In this document: piece after piece, positions 1 to 6,766 of the stretch
Numbering within the stretch: position 1 is the stretch's first letter
Layout of the letters: each line of letters starts with the position of its first letter
Source of the DNA: an uncultured Oscillospiraceae bacterium
GTDB taxonomy: Bacteria > Bacillota > Clostridia > Oscillospirales > Acutalibacteraceae
Direction: 5' to 3'
Length of the DNA: 9,793 nucleotides
NCBI GenBank assembly: GCA_900544515.1
Contig: UQVI01000064.1
Span: forward strand, 1 to 9,793
Position numbers and translations under genes: made by a program
The notes under the pieces: generated by a model
Told to the model about the DNA's origin: nothing
Seen by the model: only the letters and a program-made list of their open reading frames with translations
The model's database searches: none

Positions 1-47
1 GAGATTCGCCTTAGTCTCGTGGGCTCGGAGATGTGTATAAGAGACAG
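1..47. other. Nextera i7-side sequencing adapter (not genomic)
   Basis: Bases 1-5 (GAGAT) match the 3' end of the P7 oligo, 6-13 (TCGCCTTA) match the i7 index I remember as N701, 14-28 are GTCTCGTGGGCTCGG, and 29-47 are the 19-bp Tn5 mosaic end. Any reading frame running out of this stretch, such as the one giving the peptide MCIRDR, is an artefact. Genomic sequence starts at 48. Confidence 0.98.
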
Positions 48-249
48 GAGTGAAATTGAAGTAGTCATTGTCAATTGCCTTTGGTTCGTACCACTGAATG
101 TCACATACAATATATTTCCAGCCATACGGTTTAAGATGTTTGGCCATATAATCAGCATTTTCTATCAGTTGTTTTTCATTTACTCCTGCACCGAAGCAAT
201 CCCAGCTGTTCCAGCCGAGAGGCGGAGTTTCAGCAAATTTTTTGTGCAT
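48..249 (-). CDS. GH27 family glycosidase (alpha-galactosidase-like), N-terminal fragment, 3' end missing
   Basis: An ATG at 249-247 opens a minus-strand frame of 67 codons that runs unbroken into the adapter junction at 48, so the gene is truncated by the end of the molecule and not by mutation. An AGAGGG ribosome-binding site lies at 257-262, 7 nt upstream. The peptide has the GH27 N-terminus: TPPLGWNSWDCFG at residues 8-20 (first beta-strand and loop of the barrel), a helix with NADYMAKHL at 31-39, then GWKYIVCDIQWYEP at 43-56. Many GH27 enzymes carry a D-D-x-W substrate-binding motif at the last strand, but here it reads D-I-Q-W, a form I associate with a bacterial Melibiase_2 subgroup. 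There is no signal peptide, so a cytoplasmic glycosidase acting on imported alpha-galactosides is likely. Exact specificity cannot be set because the catalytic aspartates lie in the missing part. Confidence 0.85.
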
Positions 250-278
250 AAAAATACCCTCTTTGTTGCTTTTTCTTA

Positions 279-306
279 ATACTATCATATATAAGATAAA
301 TGTCAA
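279..306 (-). promoter_or_regulatory. Sigma-A type promoter for the GH27 gene
   Basis: On the minus strand TTGACA (306-301) is followed after 16 nt by TAGTAT (284-279), about 30 nt before the start codon. The -35 box is a full consensus match and the -10 box matches 4 of 6. It lies just past the terminator of the upstream PHP gene, so the GH27 gene has its own transcription unit. Confidence 0.65.
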
Positions 307-317
307 TAATATCAATA

Positions 318-355
318 AAAAAGTCTTTAGCATCTGATACTGCTAAAGACTTTTT
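318..355 (-). terminator. Rho-independent terminator after the PHP gene
   Basis: A perfect 15-bp inverted repeat (318-332 and 341-355, arms AAAAAGTCTTTAGCA and its complement) encloses an 8-nt loop. The arms end in A5/T5, so the minus-strand transcript gets a U-tract within the stem plus UUUUAUUG after it. It begins 2 nt after the PHP stop codon (358-360) and separates that gene from the GH27 promoter. Confidence 0.9.
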
Positions 356-357
356 GT

Positions 358-1248
358 TTATTCTGCTTTTGCCATTTTTTCTGCAAGCTCTTTTTCTGCC
401 TTTCGCTGAGCTCTTTTTTTCTTGGCTTTATATCCCATAAGCTTGTCAACGTGCTCATCCGGTGTGGAACAGGAACCGAGTGTAACTGTTTTTCTTCCGT
501 AAATACCGTGAAAATCCGAGCCGCCAGTCATAAGAATTTTATTTTTCTTACAGATTGTGCTGAGCTTTTCAATATCCTCGTCACTTGCTTCAGGATGCCA
601 TACCTCAATGCCGTCAAGTCCCATTTCAATATACTTATCAATTTCATCAAAATTGTCGTAGAGAGACGGATGAGCAAGTACGGCAATGCCGCCTGCGTTA
701 TGTATTTCATCAATTACGTCCTTAACGTCAGGATACTTAACAGGTGCAAGAAGATTTGTCTCACTTTTAGATGAGAAAAGTGCATCGTAAAGGTCGCCAT
801 AGATTTTATTGGTGTAGCCTGCATCCATAAGGGCATGCATAATGTGTTGTTTAAAAAGGTTTGTGGAGCCGGAAGCGTGATTGATAATAAAATCATTTGA
901 TACAGGAAAACGTGATGCAACCTTAAGCATCATAATCTGACCTGCTCTTTTTCTTGCAACGGATGTACGTTTGCAAAGACCCTCAAGCCTGTCCGGTTTT
1001 TCTGCCAGATAGCTGAGTATATGTACTTTTTTTCCGGCTTCGTTGTCAAATGCGGAAAGCTCAACGCCCGGTATAACGGTAACACCGTGACGCTTGCCGA
1101 TTACCTGACCTCTTACTGTGCCGGCAAGGCAATCGTGATCAGTTATAGCAATAGTATTTATTCCGCTTTTTTGAGCAATAACAATTAAATCTTCAATTCC
1201 GACAGAACCGTCGCTTAATTTAGTATGACAATGTAAATCTGCAGCCAT
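358..1248 (-). CDS. PHP-domain metal-dependent phosphoesterase (RNase AM / TrpH-like)
   Basis: This is a 296-residue cytoplasmic PHP-superfamily hydrolase. The metal-binding motifs stand in order: DLHCHTKLSDG at residues 4-14, TDHD at 36-39, E63 in PGVELSA, H76 in HILSY, AHP with H193, H218 in EVWHPEA and GSDFHG with D245 and H247. Length and motif order fit the YciV/TrpH group (E. coli RNase AM is about 293 residues), whose members remove 3'-phosphate from nucleoside 3',5'-bisphosphates or trim RNA 5' ends; which of these it does cannot be read from sequence. The last 23 residues (274-296) form a Lys/Ala/Glu-rich basic tail that could be a helical RNA-binding extension. The ATG is supported by AAAGGAG at 1256-1262, 7 nt upstream. 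It has its own promoter and hairpin-containing leader, so it is probably not simply part of the maf operon. Confidence 0.88.
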   Translation of the reverse strand: MAADLHCHTKLSDGSVGIEDLIVIAQKSGINTIAITDHDCLAGTVRGQVIGKRHGVTVIPGVELSAFDNEAGKKVHILSYLAEKPDRLEGLCKRTSVARKRAGQIMMLKVASRFPVSNDFIINHASGSTNLFKQHIMHALMDAGYTNKIYGDLYDALFSSKSETNLLAPVKYPDVKDVIDEIHNAGGIAVLAHPSLYDNFDEIDKYIEMGLDGIEVWHPEASDEDIEKLSTICKKNKILMTGGSDFHGIYGRKTVTLGSCSTPDEHVDKLMGYKAKKKRAQRKAEKELAEKMAKAE

Positions 1249-1298
1249 AACTAATCTCCTTTCAAAATCAGTGGAAATTTGCTGTTTGTGGATTTATT

Positions 1299-1322
1299 AA
1301 AAAGAGTGAGCGGTAGCTCACT
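1299..1322 (-). terminator. Terminator-like hairpin in the PHP 5' leader (possible attenuator or maf-operon terminator)
   Basis: AGTGAGC-GGTA-GCTCACT (1305-1322) is a 7-bp stem with a 4-nt loop. On the minus strand it is followed by C and then five T (1304-1299). It lies downstream of the predicted PHP promoter and about 50 nt before the PHP start codon. It may end transcripts leaking from zapA-U32-maf, or act as an attenuator for PHP. A second short hairpin (GTATAT/ATATAC, 1327-1332 with 1344-1349) stands just before it at the 5' end of the leader. I recognise no riboswitch class. Confidence 0.6.
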
Positions 1323-1352
1323 GTTCGTATATGAATTTTTACGATATACTAT

Positions 1353-1381
1353 ATAATAGCATTAAAATAAAAATTTTTCAA
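1353..1381 (-). promoter_or_regulatory. Predicted promoter for the PHP gene
   Basis: On the minus strand TTGAAA (1381-1376) and TATTAT (1358-1353) are 17 nt apart, each matching 5 of 6 consensus bases. Transcription would start near 1346, leaving a leader of about 98 nt that includes the hairpin at 1305-1322. No promoter-like sequence is evident between that hairpin and the start codon. Confidence 0.6.
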
Positions 1382-1450
1382 GGACAATTTCGGACATATT
1401 TCTATAAATTATCCTGAATTCGTCAATCATAAACTTTATTGTCTAAATTG

Positions 1451-1996
1451 TCAGATATTTAAATATTTATTTAAAGTGCTGACAGGAAGTCCCACAACGT
1501 TGAAATAATCTCCGTCAATTTTTTCGACCAGAAGTGAGCCCTTTCCCTGAATTCCGTATGCGCCTGCCTTGTCAAACGGTTCGCCGGTATCCAGATAATC
1601 ATTTATTTCTCTGTCGGTTAAATCAAAAAATTTCACCCTTGTTTCAACTGAAAAGGTCTTGGTGCTGTCAGGCGTGATGATAGTCACACCTGTAAAAACA
1701 CTGTGATATTTTCCACTGAGCATTTTCAGCATTTTAAAAGCATCGCTGCGGTCCTTCGGCTTTCCGAGAATTACATCGTCAATGCTGACTACCGTGTCAG
1801 CACCGATGATGATATCCTCCTCATTTTTAAAAGGCTCTGCCTTTATTTTTGATAAGTATTCAACTGCCTTGTCAGGCTGAATACCGTCCGGTAGGCTTTC
1901 GTCAACCTCTGCACTTTTGATAACAAAGTTTTCCGTAATCAGTGATAAAAGCTCTTTTCTTCTCGGTGATTTTGATGCAAGTATTATTGGTCTCAT
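1451..1996 (-). CDS. maf: Maf-family nucleoside triphosphate pyrophosphatase (probable dTTP/UTP type)
   Basis: The product is 181 residues, the usual Maf length, and is cytoplasmic. Maf proteins hydrolyse non-canonical or excess nucleotides (dTTP, UTP, modified forms) to monophosphate and pyrophosphate, and overexpression blocks septation in Bacillus. Visible motifs are ASKSPRRKELL at residues 7-17 (phosphate-binding Ser/Arg), GADTVV at 65-70 with the probable catalytic base D67, LGKP at 77-80, KAGAYGIQGKG at 143-153 and DGDYFNVVGLP at 161-171; this pattern fits the YhdE-like dTTP/UTP subgroup. The frame stays open for 19 more codons upstream into the preceding gene, but homology starts at MRPIILASKSP and an AGAGGTG site sits 9 nt before this ATG, so the 1996 start is preferred. 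Only 1 nt separates it from the stop of the U32 gene, implying translational coupling. No terminator directly follows. Confidence 0.95.
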   Translation of the reverse strand: MRPIILASKSPRRKELLSLITENFVIKSAEVDESLPDGIQPDKAVEYLSKIKAEPFKNEEDIIIGADTVVSIDDVILGKPKDRSDAFKMLKMLSGKYHSVFTGVTIITPDSTKTFSVETRVKFFDLTDREINDYLDTGEPFDKAGAYGIQGKGSLLVEKIDGDYFNVVGLPVSTLNKYLNI

Positions 1997-1997
1997 T

Positions 1998-3998
1998 TTA
2001 TAATGCACCTCTTTGATAAAGTCCTCTTGTGTACTTGAAATCAGGCTTTTCACCTGTCTCGTACATATGAATTATTTTTTCAACATCCCGAACGCTTTCT
2101 GTGGAAAAGTAGAAGTGCGCAAAGTCTGTTTTTATTTCACTCATTCTGTCGAGCATATAAATCGGTATGCTGTTCAGTATCTCAACGCACGGATAATCCG
2201 AGCAGATTACAGGGAATTCATAACCCTTTCTGTCAGTGAGTTTGCCCTGCTTATTACATTCGTAACATCCGATGCTTGTTTTAACAGGGCAGTTTCTTGT
2301 CAGCATCAGCGGAACATAACCATATACAATTATGCCTGTGTTTTCTGCATTGATTCTGTTTGCCTGCTCCAGAGTCAGCTCAAAAGACAGAATCGAATTT
2401 TTAATCATATCTGCACTTTCACTGTTGAAAATATTCAGCGAGAAATCACCGAACCCCTCAAATCCCATTTCCTTTGCAAGCTGATAGGAGCCGAGATTAC
2501 CGCAGAGCGCTTTGGTAACGCCTGCTCTTTTCAGTTGCTTAAGCCTTTTCCTCATTTCATTTTCCATTGAGAATAATCCGCGCGGTAAAACAACGCCTGC
2601 ACGATTGTCCACAAAATCCTCAAGGCTGGAGTTCATAGGTATAAATACATTTTTGAATGGATGCCTGTCAGGTATCTGATCTGCACTCCTGAATGATGCG
2701 GTCAGATAAGGTGTTTTATTTTTTTCAGTGTAGACCTTTTTCTCAAAAGGCTTAGCTTCAACCGTAACTTCAGGCAGCTTTTCAATTTCCTCAACTGCCT
2801 TTCGCCTTAGCTCATTGATTTTTGATACAGGAATAATCAATCCATCGTCAAGCACAATATCAATTTCATCCGCAAAAAACTGTGTTCCGCCCAGCTTTGA
2901 AAGTCTTTGCTTTAAAGCATCAGTCTCCATAGGTCTTTTTATTGCAATTTCAGGCGTTTCACCTGTGACTGTAATTGTTCTGCCAAGAGCTGTCACTGTA
3001 AGTAAGCAGGGTGTATCCTTTTTGCAGATGAACTGCATATCCATTGGCAATAAAGGATTTTCATTATCGTAATTATGGCTGATTTCCTTAAGCACGTTGT
3101 TTGCGGAAAGTACATCCTCTTTTTGTCTTGTGCCGAACATATCTCTGCCGAGCTGACCCATAAGATATCCGTCAGTAAAGCCGCTGCGTGAAAAAACAGA
3201 GCGCAGGTTAAAGCTGTCCGCTCCGGTATATATTCCGTTCATTGCTTTTTTTACAGCAGTAACGGCAGCGCTGACATATTCAGGCCTTTTCATTCTGCCC
3301 TCGATTTTCAGTGAGGTAATGCCGTCAAGTTCCTCCAGATGTTCAATGATGCTTAAATCCTTGAGTGACAGCGCACATTCCTTTTTGTCTCCCTTTGCGG
3401 TGAAGGGCAGGCGGCATGGCTGTGCACACAGTCCTCTGTTGCCGCTGCGTGAGCCAATCATAGAGGAAAGATAGCATTGACCTGAAACACACATACACAG
3501 TGCACCGTGCACAAAAAGTTCTAATTCCAAATCCGTGCTTTTCCGGATTTCTCTGATTTCCTCAAGGCTCATTTCTCTTGCAAGCACAACCCGGCTGAAA
3601 CCGAGACTTTCTGCATATTTTACGCCTGCAGGAGTCATAATGCTCATTTGTGTTGAGCCGTGAAGCTTTGCCTGAGGGAAATGTTCCTTTATCATTTTTG
3701 CCAGTCCGATATCCTGAACAATAAAAGCGTCAACGCCAACTGAAAGTGCATATTTTACTGTATCATATGCACCCTCAAATTCCTCGTCCGATACAACAAT
3801 ATTAAGGGTTAAGTAAACCTTAACCCCTCTTCTGTGGCAGTATTCCACTGCCGTTTTCAGTTCATCATTATCAAAATTGCCGGCATTGCGGCGGGCATTA
3901 AACATTTTACCACCAAGATAAACTGCATTTGCTCCGCTGCGCACACCGGCAACCAGTGACTCCATACTGCCTGCAGGAGCCAGAATTTCAAATTTCAT
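1998..3998 (-). CDS. U32-family protein with DUF3656-like region (probable RNA hydroxylation enzyme, RlhA/TrhP group)
   Basis: This 666-residue protein starts with the typical U32 barrel (MKFEILAPAGSMESL, then GANAVYLGG at 22-30). The family signature follows at 161-179 (LFVHGALCMCVSGQCYLSS), with more cysteines at 191 and 195 (RGLCAQPCR). C168, C175, C191 and C195 are the likely Fe-S ligands. IEGRMKRPEYV at 232-242 is also family-typical. The long second half, ending with a cysteine-bearing segment (RNCPVKTSIGCYEC) and YTRGLYQRG near the C-terminus, matches the DUF3656-containing long form represented by E. coli RlhA (YdcP, about 650 residues), which hydroxylates C2501 of 23S rRNA. Shorter relatives (TrhP) hydroxylate U34 of tRNA using prephenate. 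The 'peptidase' label is historical and poorly supported. It starts 9 nt after zapA with AAAGGA as ribosome-binding site. Which RNA it modifies is uncertain. Confidence 0.9.
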   Translation of the reverse strand: MKFEILAPAGSMESLVAGVRSGANAVYLGGKMFNARRNAGNFDNDELKTAVEYCHRRGVKVYLTLNIVVSDEEFEGAYDTVKYALSVGVDAFIVQDIGLAKMIKEHFPQAKLHGSTQMSIMTPAGVKYAESLGFSRVVLAREMSLEEIREIRKSTDLELELFVHGALCMCVSGQCYLSSMIGSRSGNRGLCAQPCRLPFTAKGDKKECALSLKDLSIIEHLEELDGITSLKIEGRMKRPEYVSAAVTAVKKAMNGIYTGADSFNLRSVFSRSGFTDGYLMGQLGRDMFGTRQKEDVLSANNVLKEISHNYDNENPLLPMDMQFICKKDTPCLLTVTALGRTITVTGETPEIAIKRPMETDALKQRLSKLGGTQFFADEIDIVLDDGLIIPVSKINELRRKAVEEIEKLPEVTVEAKPFEKKVYTEKNKTPYLTASFRSADQIPDRHPFKNVFIPMNSSLEDFVDNRAGVVLPRGLFSMENEMRKRLKQLKRAGVTKALCGNLGSYQLAKEMGFEGFGDFSLNIFNSESADMIKNSILSFELTLEQANRINAENTGIIVYGYVPLMLTRNCPVKTSIGCYECNKQGKLTDRKGYEFPVICSDYPCVEILNSIPIYMLDRMSEIKTDFAHFYFSTESVRDVEKIIHMYETGEKPDFKYTRGLYQRGAL
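2006..2012 (-). promoter_or_regulatory. Ribosome-binding site that fixes the maf start
   Basis: AGAGGTG on the minus strand lies inside the last codons of the U32 gene, 9 nt before ATG 1996. It supports the short Maf form over an upstream in-frame start at 2053. Confidence 0.7.
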
Positions 3999-4007
3999 AG
4001 TATTCCT

Positions 4008-4355
4008 TTATTTGTTAAGTCTTTCTCTTAAATCTGAGATTTCGCGGTTGAGCCTTTCAACCTCACGTCTTGCAACCTCAACCTCCATTTTTGCTCTTGC
4101 ACTTTCCTCAAGATAATCCTTAATCTGTACTCTGAGATTATCAGCTGATGCAGATGCCTTCTTGCAAGCGTCCGTCTGATCAAGAGCCACAAGCACTGCT
4201 GCCTGTGTCATTGAGAGTGATGGGTTTGAGTTGCATATTGAACGGATTTCACCACTGATTTCCTCAGCAAGTGTTTCCACATACTGCGGATCATCATCCG
4301 TAACGATTGTGTAGGTTGCACCGCCGATTTTTACTTGAACTCTGTTTTTATTCAT
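4008..4355 (-). CDS. zapA: Cell division protein ZapA
   Basis: The product is 115 residues. Its N-terminal half has the ZapA fold pattern: a beta-hairpin with NRVQVKIGGATYTIVTDDDP at 4-23, then a helix with YVETLAEEISGEIRSI at 25-40, then the hydrophobic TQAAVLVALDQTDACKK segment. From about residue 70 to the end it is a charged heptad-like coiled coil (ARREVERLNREISDLRERL) that would form the dimer/tetramer stalk. ZapA binds and bundles FtsZ filaments at the division site. An in-frame GTG at 4364 would add three residues, but it is part of the AAAGGTGA ribosome-binding site, so ATG 4355 is chosen. It is first in the operon with the U32 and maf genes, directly behind a strong promoter. Its partner ftsZ is not in this window. 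Confidence 0.92.
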   Translation of the reverse strand: MNKNRVQVKIGGATYTIVTDDDPQYVETLAEEISGEIRSICNSNPSLSMTQAAVLVALDQTDACKKASASADNLRVQIKDYLEESARAKMEVEVARREVERLNREISDLRERLNK

Positions 4356-4360
4356 ATTTG

Positions 4361-4368
4361 TCACCTTT
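4361..4368 (-). promoter_or_regulatory. Ribosome-binding site of zapA
   Basis: AAAGGTGA on the minus strand lies 5 nt before ATG 4355. The alternative GTG start at 4364-4362 is inside this site and so would lack a ribosome-binding site of its own. Confidence 0.7.
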
Positions 4369-4400
4369 ATAATTATAACTCGACATATTTTTACTTTTTT

Positions 4401-4429
4401 AGTATAACAGTAAAAAATACAATTGTCAA
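4401..4429 (-). promoter_or_regulatory. Strong sigma-A promoter of the zapA-U32-maf operon
   Basis: TTGACA (4429-4424) and TATACT (4406-4401) are separated by exactly 17 nt on the minus strand, about 45 nt before the zapA start. This is the best promoter match in the window (6/6 and 5/6) and indicates steady housekeeping expression. Confidence 0.85.
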
Positions 4430-4471
4430 TGTGATTGCTTATTCGTATTATAAATAATTTTGCTTAAGTAG

Positions 4472-4512
4472 CGGTAGTCGAAATGATATGCCTAAAATAG
4501 CAGGTTCTACCG
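4472..4512 (+). promoter_or_regulatory. Inverted repeat upstream of the Xre gene (candidate operator)
   Basis: CGGTAG at 4472-4477 and CTACCG at 4507-4512 form an inverted repeat with a 29-nt gap, in the divergent spacer between zapA and the Xre gene. A weak -10-like TATATT follows at 4523-4528, without a good -35. HTH regulators often bind such repeats upstream of their own gene, so autoregulation is possible; two 6-nt arms are weak evidence. Confidence 0.3.
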
Positions 4513-4576
4513 TTATTCGATTTATATTTATTGTGTTTTTCCGCTTTGTGTGGTAGGCTTTATTTGGAGGTACATT

Positions 4577-5239
4577 ATGCAGAATTATGATGTTGGTAAC
4601 CGTATCTATGAATTAAGAAAAGGAAAGGGACTTTCCCAGAAGGAGCTGGGAGCACTCATCGGCGTTTCCAATAAGGCCGTGTCAAAGTGGGAAACAGGTG
4701 CATCTGCCCCGAAAACGGAAACAATTATAAATCTTGCGGCAGTTCTTGGCGTAACGGCTGAGGAACTGCTTTGCGGCAAGCAGCAGGAATTTGAAAATCT
4801 GAATACACTTGAGGCTTTGTCCAATAAAACTGCAAATATGTATTTGCAGGAAAAGTTGAGAGAATATGAAAAGGATAATGCGGATAAGGAGTGTAAAAAA
4901 GCAAAGACATATTTAATTTGTGTGTTCAGCTTATTTATAACAGTAACAATATTGTTTTTGATATTGCCGTTTGTTTCAGCAGAAGGCAGCACAACCGTTG
5001 AGCATATTTTTTCATCAATGGCAATGGGTTATATGATTGCCTCCGTTTATACAGGTATAACCCTGTTTGTGGATATCATCAAAAAAATCCCTGATTGGCT
5101 GATTGCTTTATTATGTGTATTATTTCCGATAGCTTTTTTGGCAATTGAAGTCTTCGGACTTATTATGTGCATTCCCCAGATCATCAAATCCGTGCAGATA
5201 TTGATTAAAAGCAGAAAGGAAAAAGATAAAAATGAATGA
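4577..5239 (+). CDS. Membrane-anchored Xre-family HTH transcriptional regulator
   Basis: This is a 220-residue protein. Residues 5-66 form a Cro/C1-type HTH domain: GNRIYELRKGKGLSQKELG at 7-25, then the turn and recognition helix GVSNKAVSKWETG at 29-41, then PKTETIINLAAVLGVTAEELL. A charged linker (about 70-110, LQEKLREYEKDNADKECKK) leads to three hydrophobic membrane segments at roughly 111-133, 147-168 and 173-199, and a basic tail (KSRKEKDKNE). The DNA-binding part should be cytoplasmic and tethered to the inner face of the membrane. Start choice: GGAGG at 4566-4570 lies 6 nt before ATG 4577; a GTG nine codons upstream keeps the frame but has no such site. The stop overlaps the next gene by 8 nt, so the two are co-translated. 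The signal sensed and target genes are unknown. Confidence 0.88.
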   Translation: MQNYDVGNRIYELRKGKGLSQKELGALIGVSNKAVSKWETGASAPKTETIINLAAVLGVTAEELLCGKQQEFENLNTLEALSNKTANMYLQEKLREYEKDNADKECKKAKTYLICVFSLFITVTILFLILPFVSAEGSTTVEHIFSSMAMGYMIASVYTGITLFVDIIKKIPDWLIALLCVLFPIAFLAIEVFGLIMCIPQIIKSVQILIKSRKEKDKNE

Positions 5240-6566
5240 GGAAAAGGTGCTTTTAAGGGTTAAAGAAATAAGAAAAAATGTCAAAATTGCAAGGCTTACA
5301 GGAATGTCAATTGTTTTTTTAGTTATTTTTTTTCTTCCTGTTCATTATATATTCAGAGTTGTTATTGCTGTCGCAGTGGCATTGTTTTCTCTTTCTATTA
5401 TGAGAAAAATCAGAGTGTCTGCTGATGATATTCTCTATGATGAATGCGACCCACATACTTATTATGCGGTCAGTCACGGTATTTATCCAAAAGACTCTAC
5501 CGCTTACATTGATGCACTTACGGCGTATTTTATCGGTGATTTTGGTTCAGCAGTAGGCTTGCTGTCCACTCTTCTTAAACGAAAATCTATTCGCACGGTA
5601 AAGCTCCAGTATCTTGACCTGTTGGCGAGCGTATCATTCTGTGCAGGTGATTTTGAGTTATGCAGGCAAACGGTTGAAGAGCTGAAAGTATTGCTTAGCA
5701 AGATTAAAATGAAGTCGGATGTAAAACGTGTATATTCAGCACGTTATGATTTTTTTATTCACTTTATGAACTGTGATTATCAGTCTGCGCTGGAAAGTCT
5801 TGAAATCTGTAAAGCAGTCGGTGCGGATAAACAGAAGAATACTTATAAATTTATGATGTGTTATTATACTGCAATTGCATTTTATTACAGCAATAAAATA
5901 GCTGAGGCAAGGGCAGAGTTTGAACTTATAGCAAAGCTTGAACCGAAAATATTTGTAACCGAAAAAGCAAAAGGATATATCCATGCAATTGATAATAACG
6001 AGTTTATGCCTATTGGCAGCGTATCGTTAAAAGAGTCCTGCGAAAGAGCGGCAGATATTCCTGTACTCAATATGGAAGATAAGAGAAAATTAAAATTATC
6101 AATTATAATTTTAATGATTGGTATTGCAATTGCTGCGGTTTGCTTTCAGGAAATACCGGGTATCAGGCGTGATACTGCTTATAATGTTATCAATGATGAG
6201 GTTGCAGTAAGCGAAATAACCGATTTAATAACTCTTGATGAAGATTATTCACTGGCTGTATTCTCGACAATGGAAGATGAAATCGGTGTGGCGTATCTTA
6301 AAAATGCTCATAACGATAAATATGCGTTCTGTATTTCGTATGTTGCCGCACCTGAGATTTATCTTGAGAAAGATAACGGGTATTATATTACTGCCAGCGG
6401 TAAAGCACAAAGGGTGTATTTTGATATTACTGATAATGAGAAATTGATACCTGATAACAGTCAGATAACAGAGTTTACACATAATGGTAAAACGTATTAT
6501 TTTTATGTTTTTAAAACAGAAGAAAAGTACAATTTCTCAAATAGCTGCGGAATAAATTTGGAATAG
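5232..6566 (+). CDS. Three-segment membrane protein with TPR-like cytoplasmic region (unknown function)
   Basis: The product is 444 residues and I recognise no named family. Two adjacent hydrophobic segments (about 22-38 and 40-57) are followed by a long helical region of about 90-255 with alternating small/aromatic residues typical of TPR-like repeats: AYFIGDFGSAVGLL, SVSFCAGDFELCRQT, FMNCDYQSALESLE and AFYYSNKIAEARAEFE. A third membrane segment lies at about 288-305 (LSIIILMIGIAIAAVCF). Residues 310-444 are a polar, tyrosine-rich domain expected outside the cell. With a membrane hairpin, cytoplasmic helical region and one more crossing, it could pass an outside signal to a cytoplasmic partner. 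The start overlaps the Xre gene by 8 nt with AAAGGA at 5215-5220, so the two proteins are probably made together and may interact. Topology and function are inferred; no enzyme motif is visible. Confidence 0.8.
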   Translation: MNEEKVLLRVKEIRKNVKIARLTGMSIVFLVIFFLPVHYIFRVVIAVAVALFSLSIMRKIRVSADDILYDECDPHTYYAVSHGIYPKDSTAYIDALTAYFIGDFGSAVGLLSTLLKRKSIRTVKLQYLDLLASVSFCAGDFELCRQTVEELKVLLSKIKMKSDVKRVYSARYDFFIHFMNCDYQSALESLEICKAVGADKQKNTYKFMMCYYTAIAFYYSNKIAEARAEFELIAKLEPKIFVTEKAKGYIHAIDNNEFMPIGSVSLKESCERAADIPVLNMEDKRKLKLSIIILMIGIAIAAVCFQEIPGIRRDTAYNVINDEVAVSEITDLITLDEDYSLAVFSTMEDEIGVAYLKNAHNDKYAFCISYVAAPEIYLEKDNGYYITASGKAQRVYFDITDNEKLIPDNSQITEFTHNGKTYYFYVFKTEEKYNFSNSCGINLE

Positions 6567-6700
6567 TTTGTGCATATCGTTCAAAAAAAAATGAATTACA
6601 ACGAAAAGATTATGAAATAACAATAAAAAATCGTTGGATTTTATTGACATTCTGTATATGCTATGTTATTGTGAAAATGAAGAGGACTCGGTTTCAAATG
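6567..6700 (+). repeat. Duplicated promoter/leader, copy 1
   Basis: This stretch aligns with 7460-7597. Shared blocks in the same order are TTTGTG-NN-TAT-N-GTTCAAAA, an AT-rich spacer, TTTTATTGACAT, ATGTTATTGTGA, TGAA and GGA-N-TCG-N-TTTC. The two copies are about 890 bp apart and have diverged. In this copy an inverted repeat CAATAAAA (6621-6628) / TTTTATTG (6639-6646) overlaps the -35 box. Confidence 0.7.
6644..6672 (+). promoter_or_regulatory. Promoter of the 206-residue anchored protein gene
   Basis: TTGACA (6644-6649) and TATTGT (6667-6672) lie 17 nt apart. The -35 is perfect and the -10 matches 4 of 6. The same two boxes with the same spacing recur at 7533-7561, which supports them as functional. 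The start codon is about 90 nt downstream. Confidence 0.7.
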
Positions 6701-6766
6701 GCTCAAAGAGAACGATTATGGTATTCAATAACTAAAATTTAAACAACTATGGTTTGGTGATGTATT

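Noticed and set aside
19..279. Plus-strand open frame of 86 codons at the left end
   Set aside because: It starts inside the adapter and runs antisense to the GH27 fragment; no ribosome-binding site and no protein-like composition.
451..774. 107-codon plus-strand frame antisense to the PHP gene
   Set aside because: It mirrors a well-supported coding frame, has no ribosome-binding site and resembles no protein.
1997..2053. Longer Maf form starting at 2053
   Set aside because: The extra 19 residues have no Maf homology, overlap the U32 gene, and the ribosome-binding site fits the ATG at 1996.
1998..3998. Reading the U32 protein as a secreted collagenase/virulence protease
   Set aside because: There is no signal peptide, it sits in a housekeeping operon, and the cysteine pattern and long DUF3656-like form fit RNA hydroxylation enzymes better.
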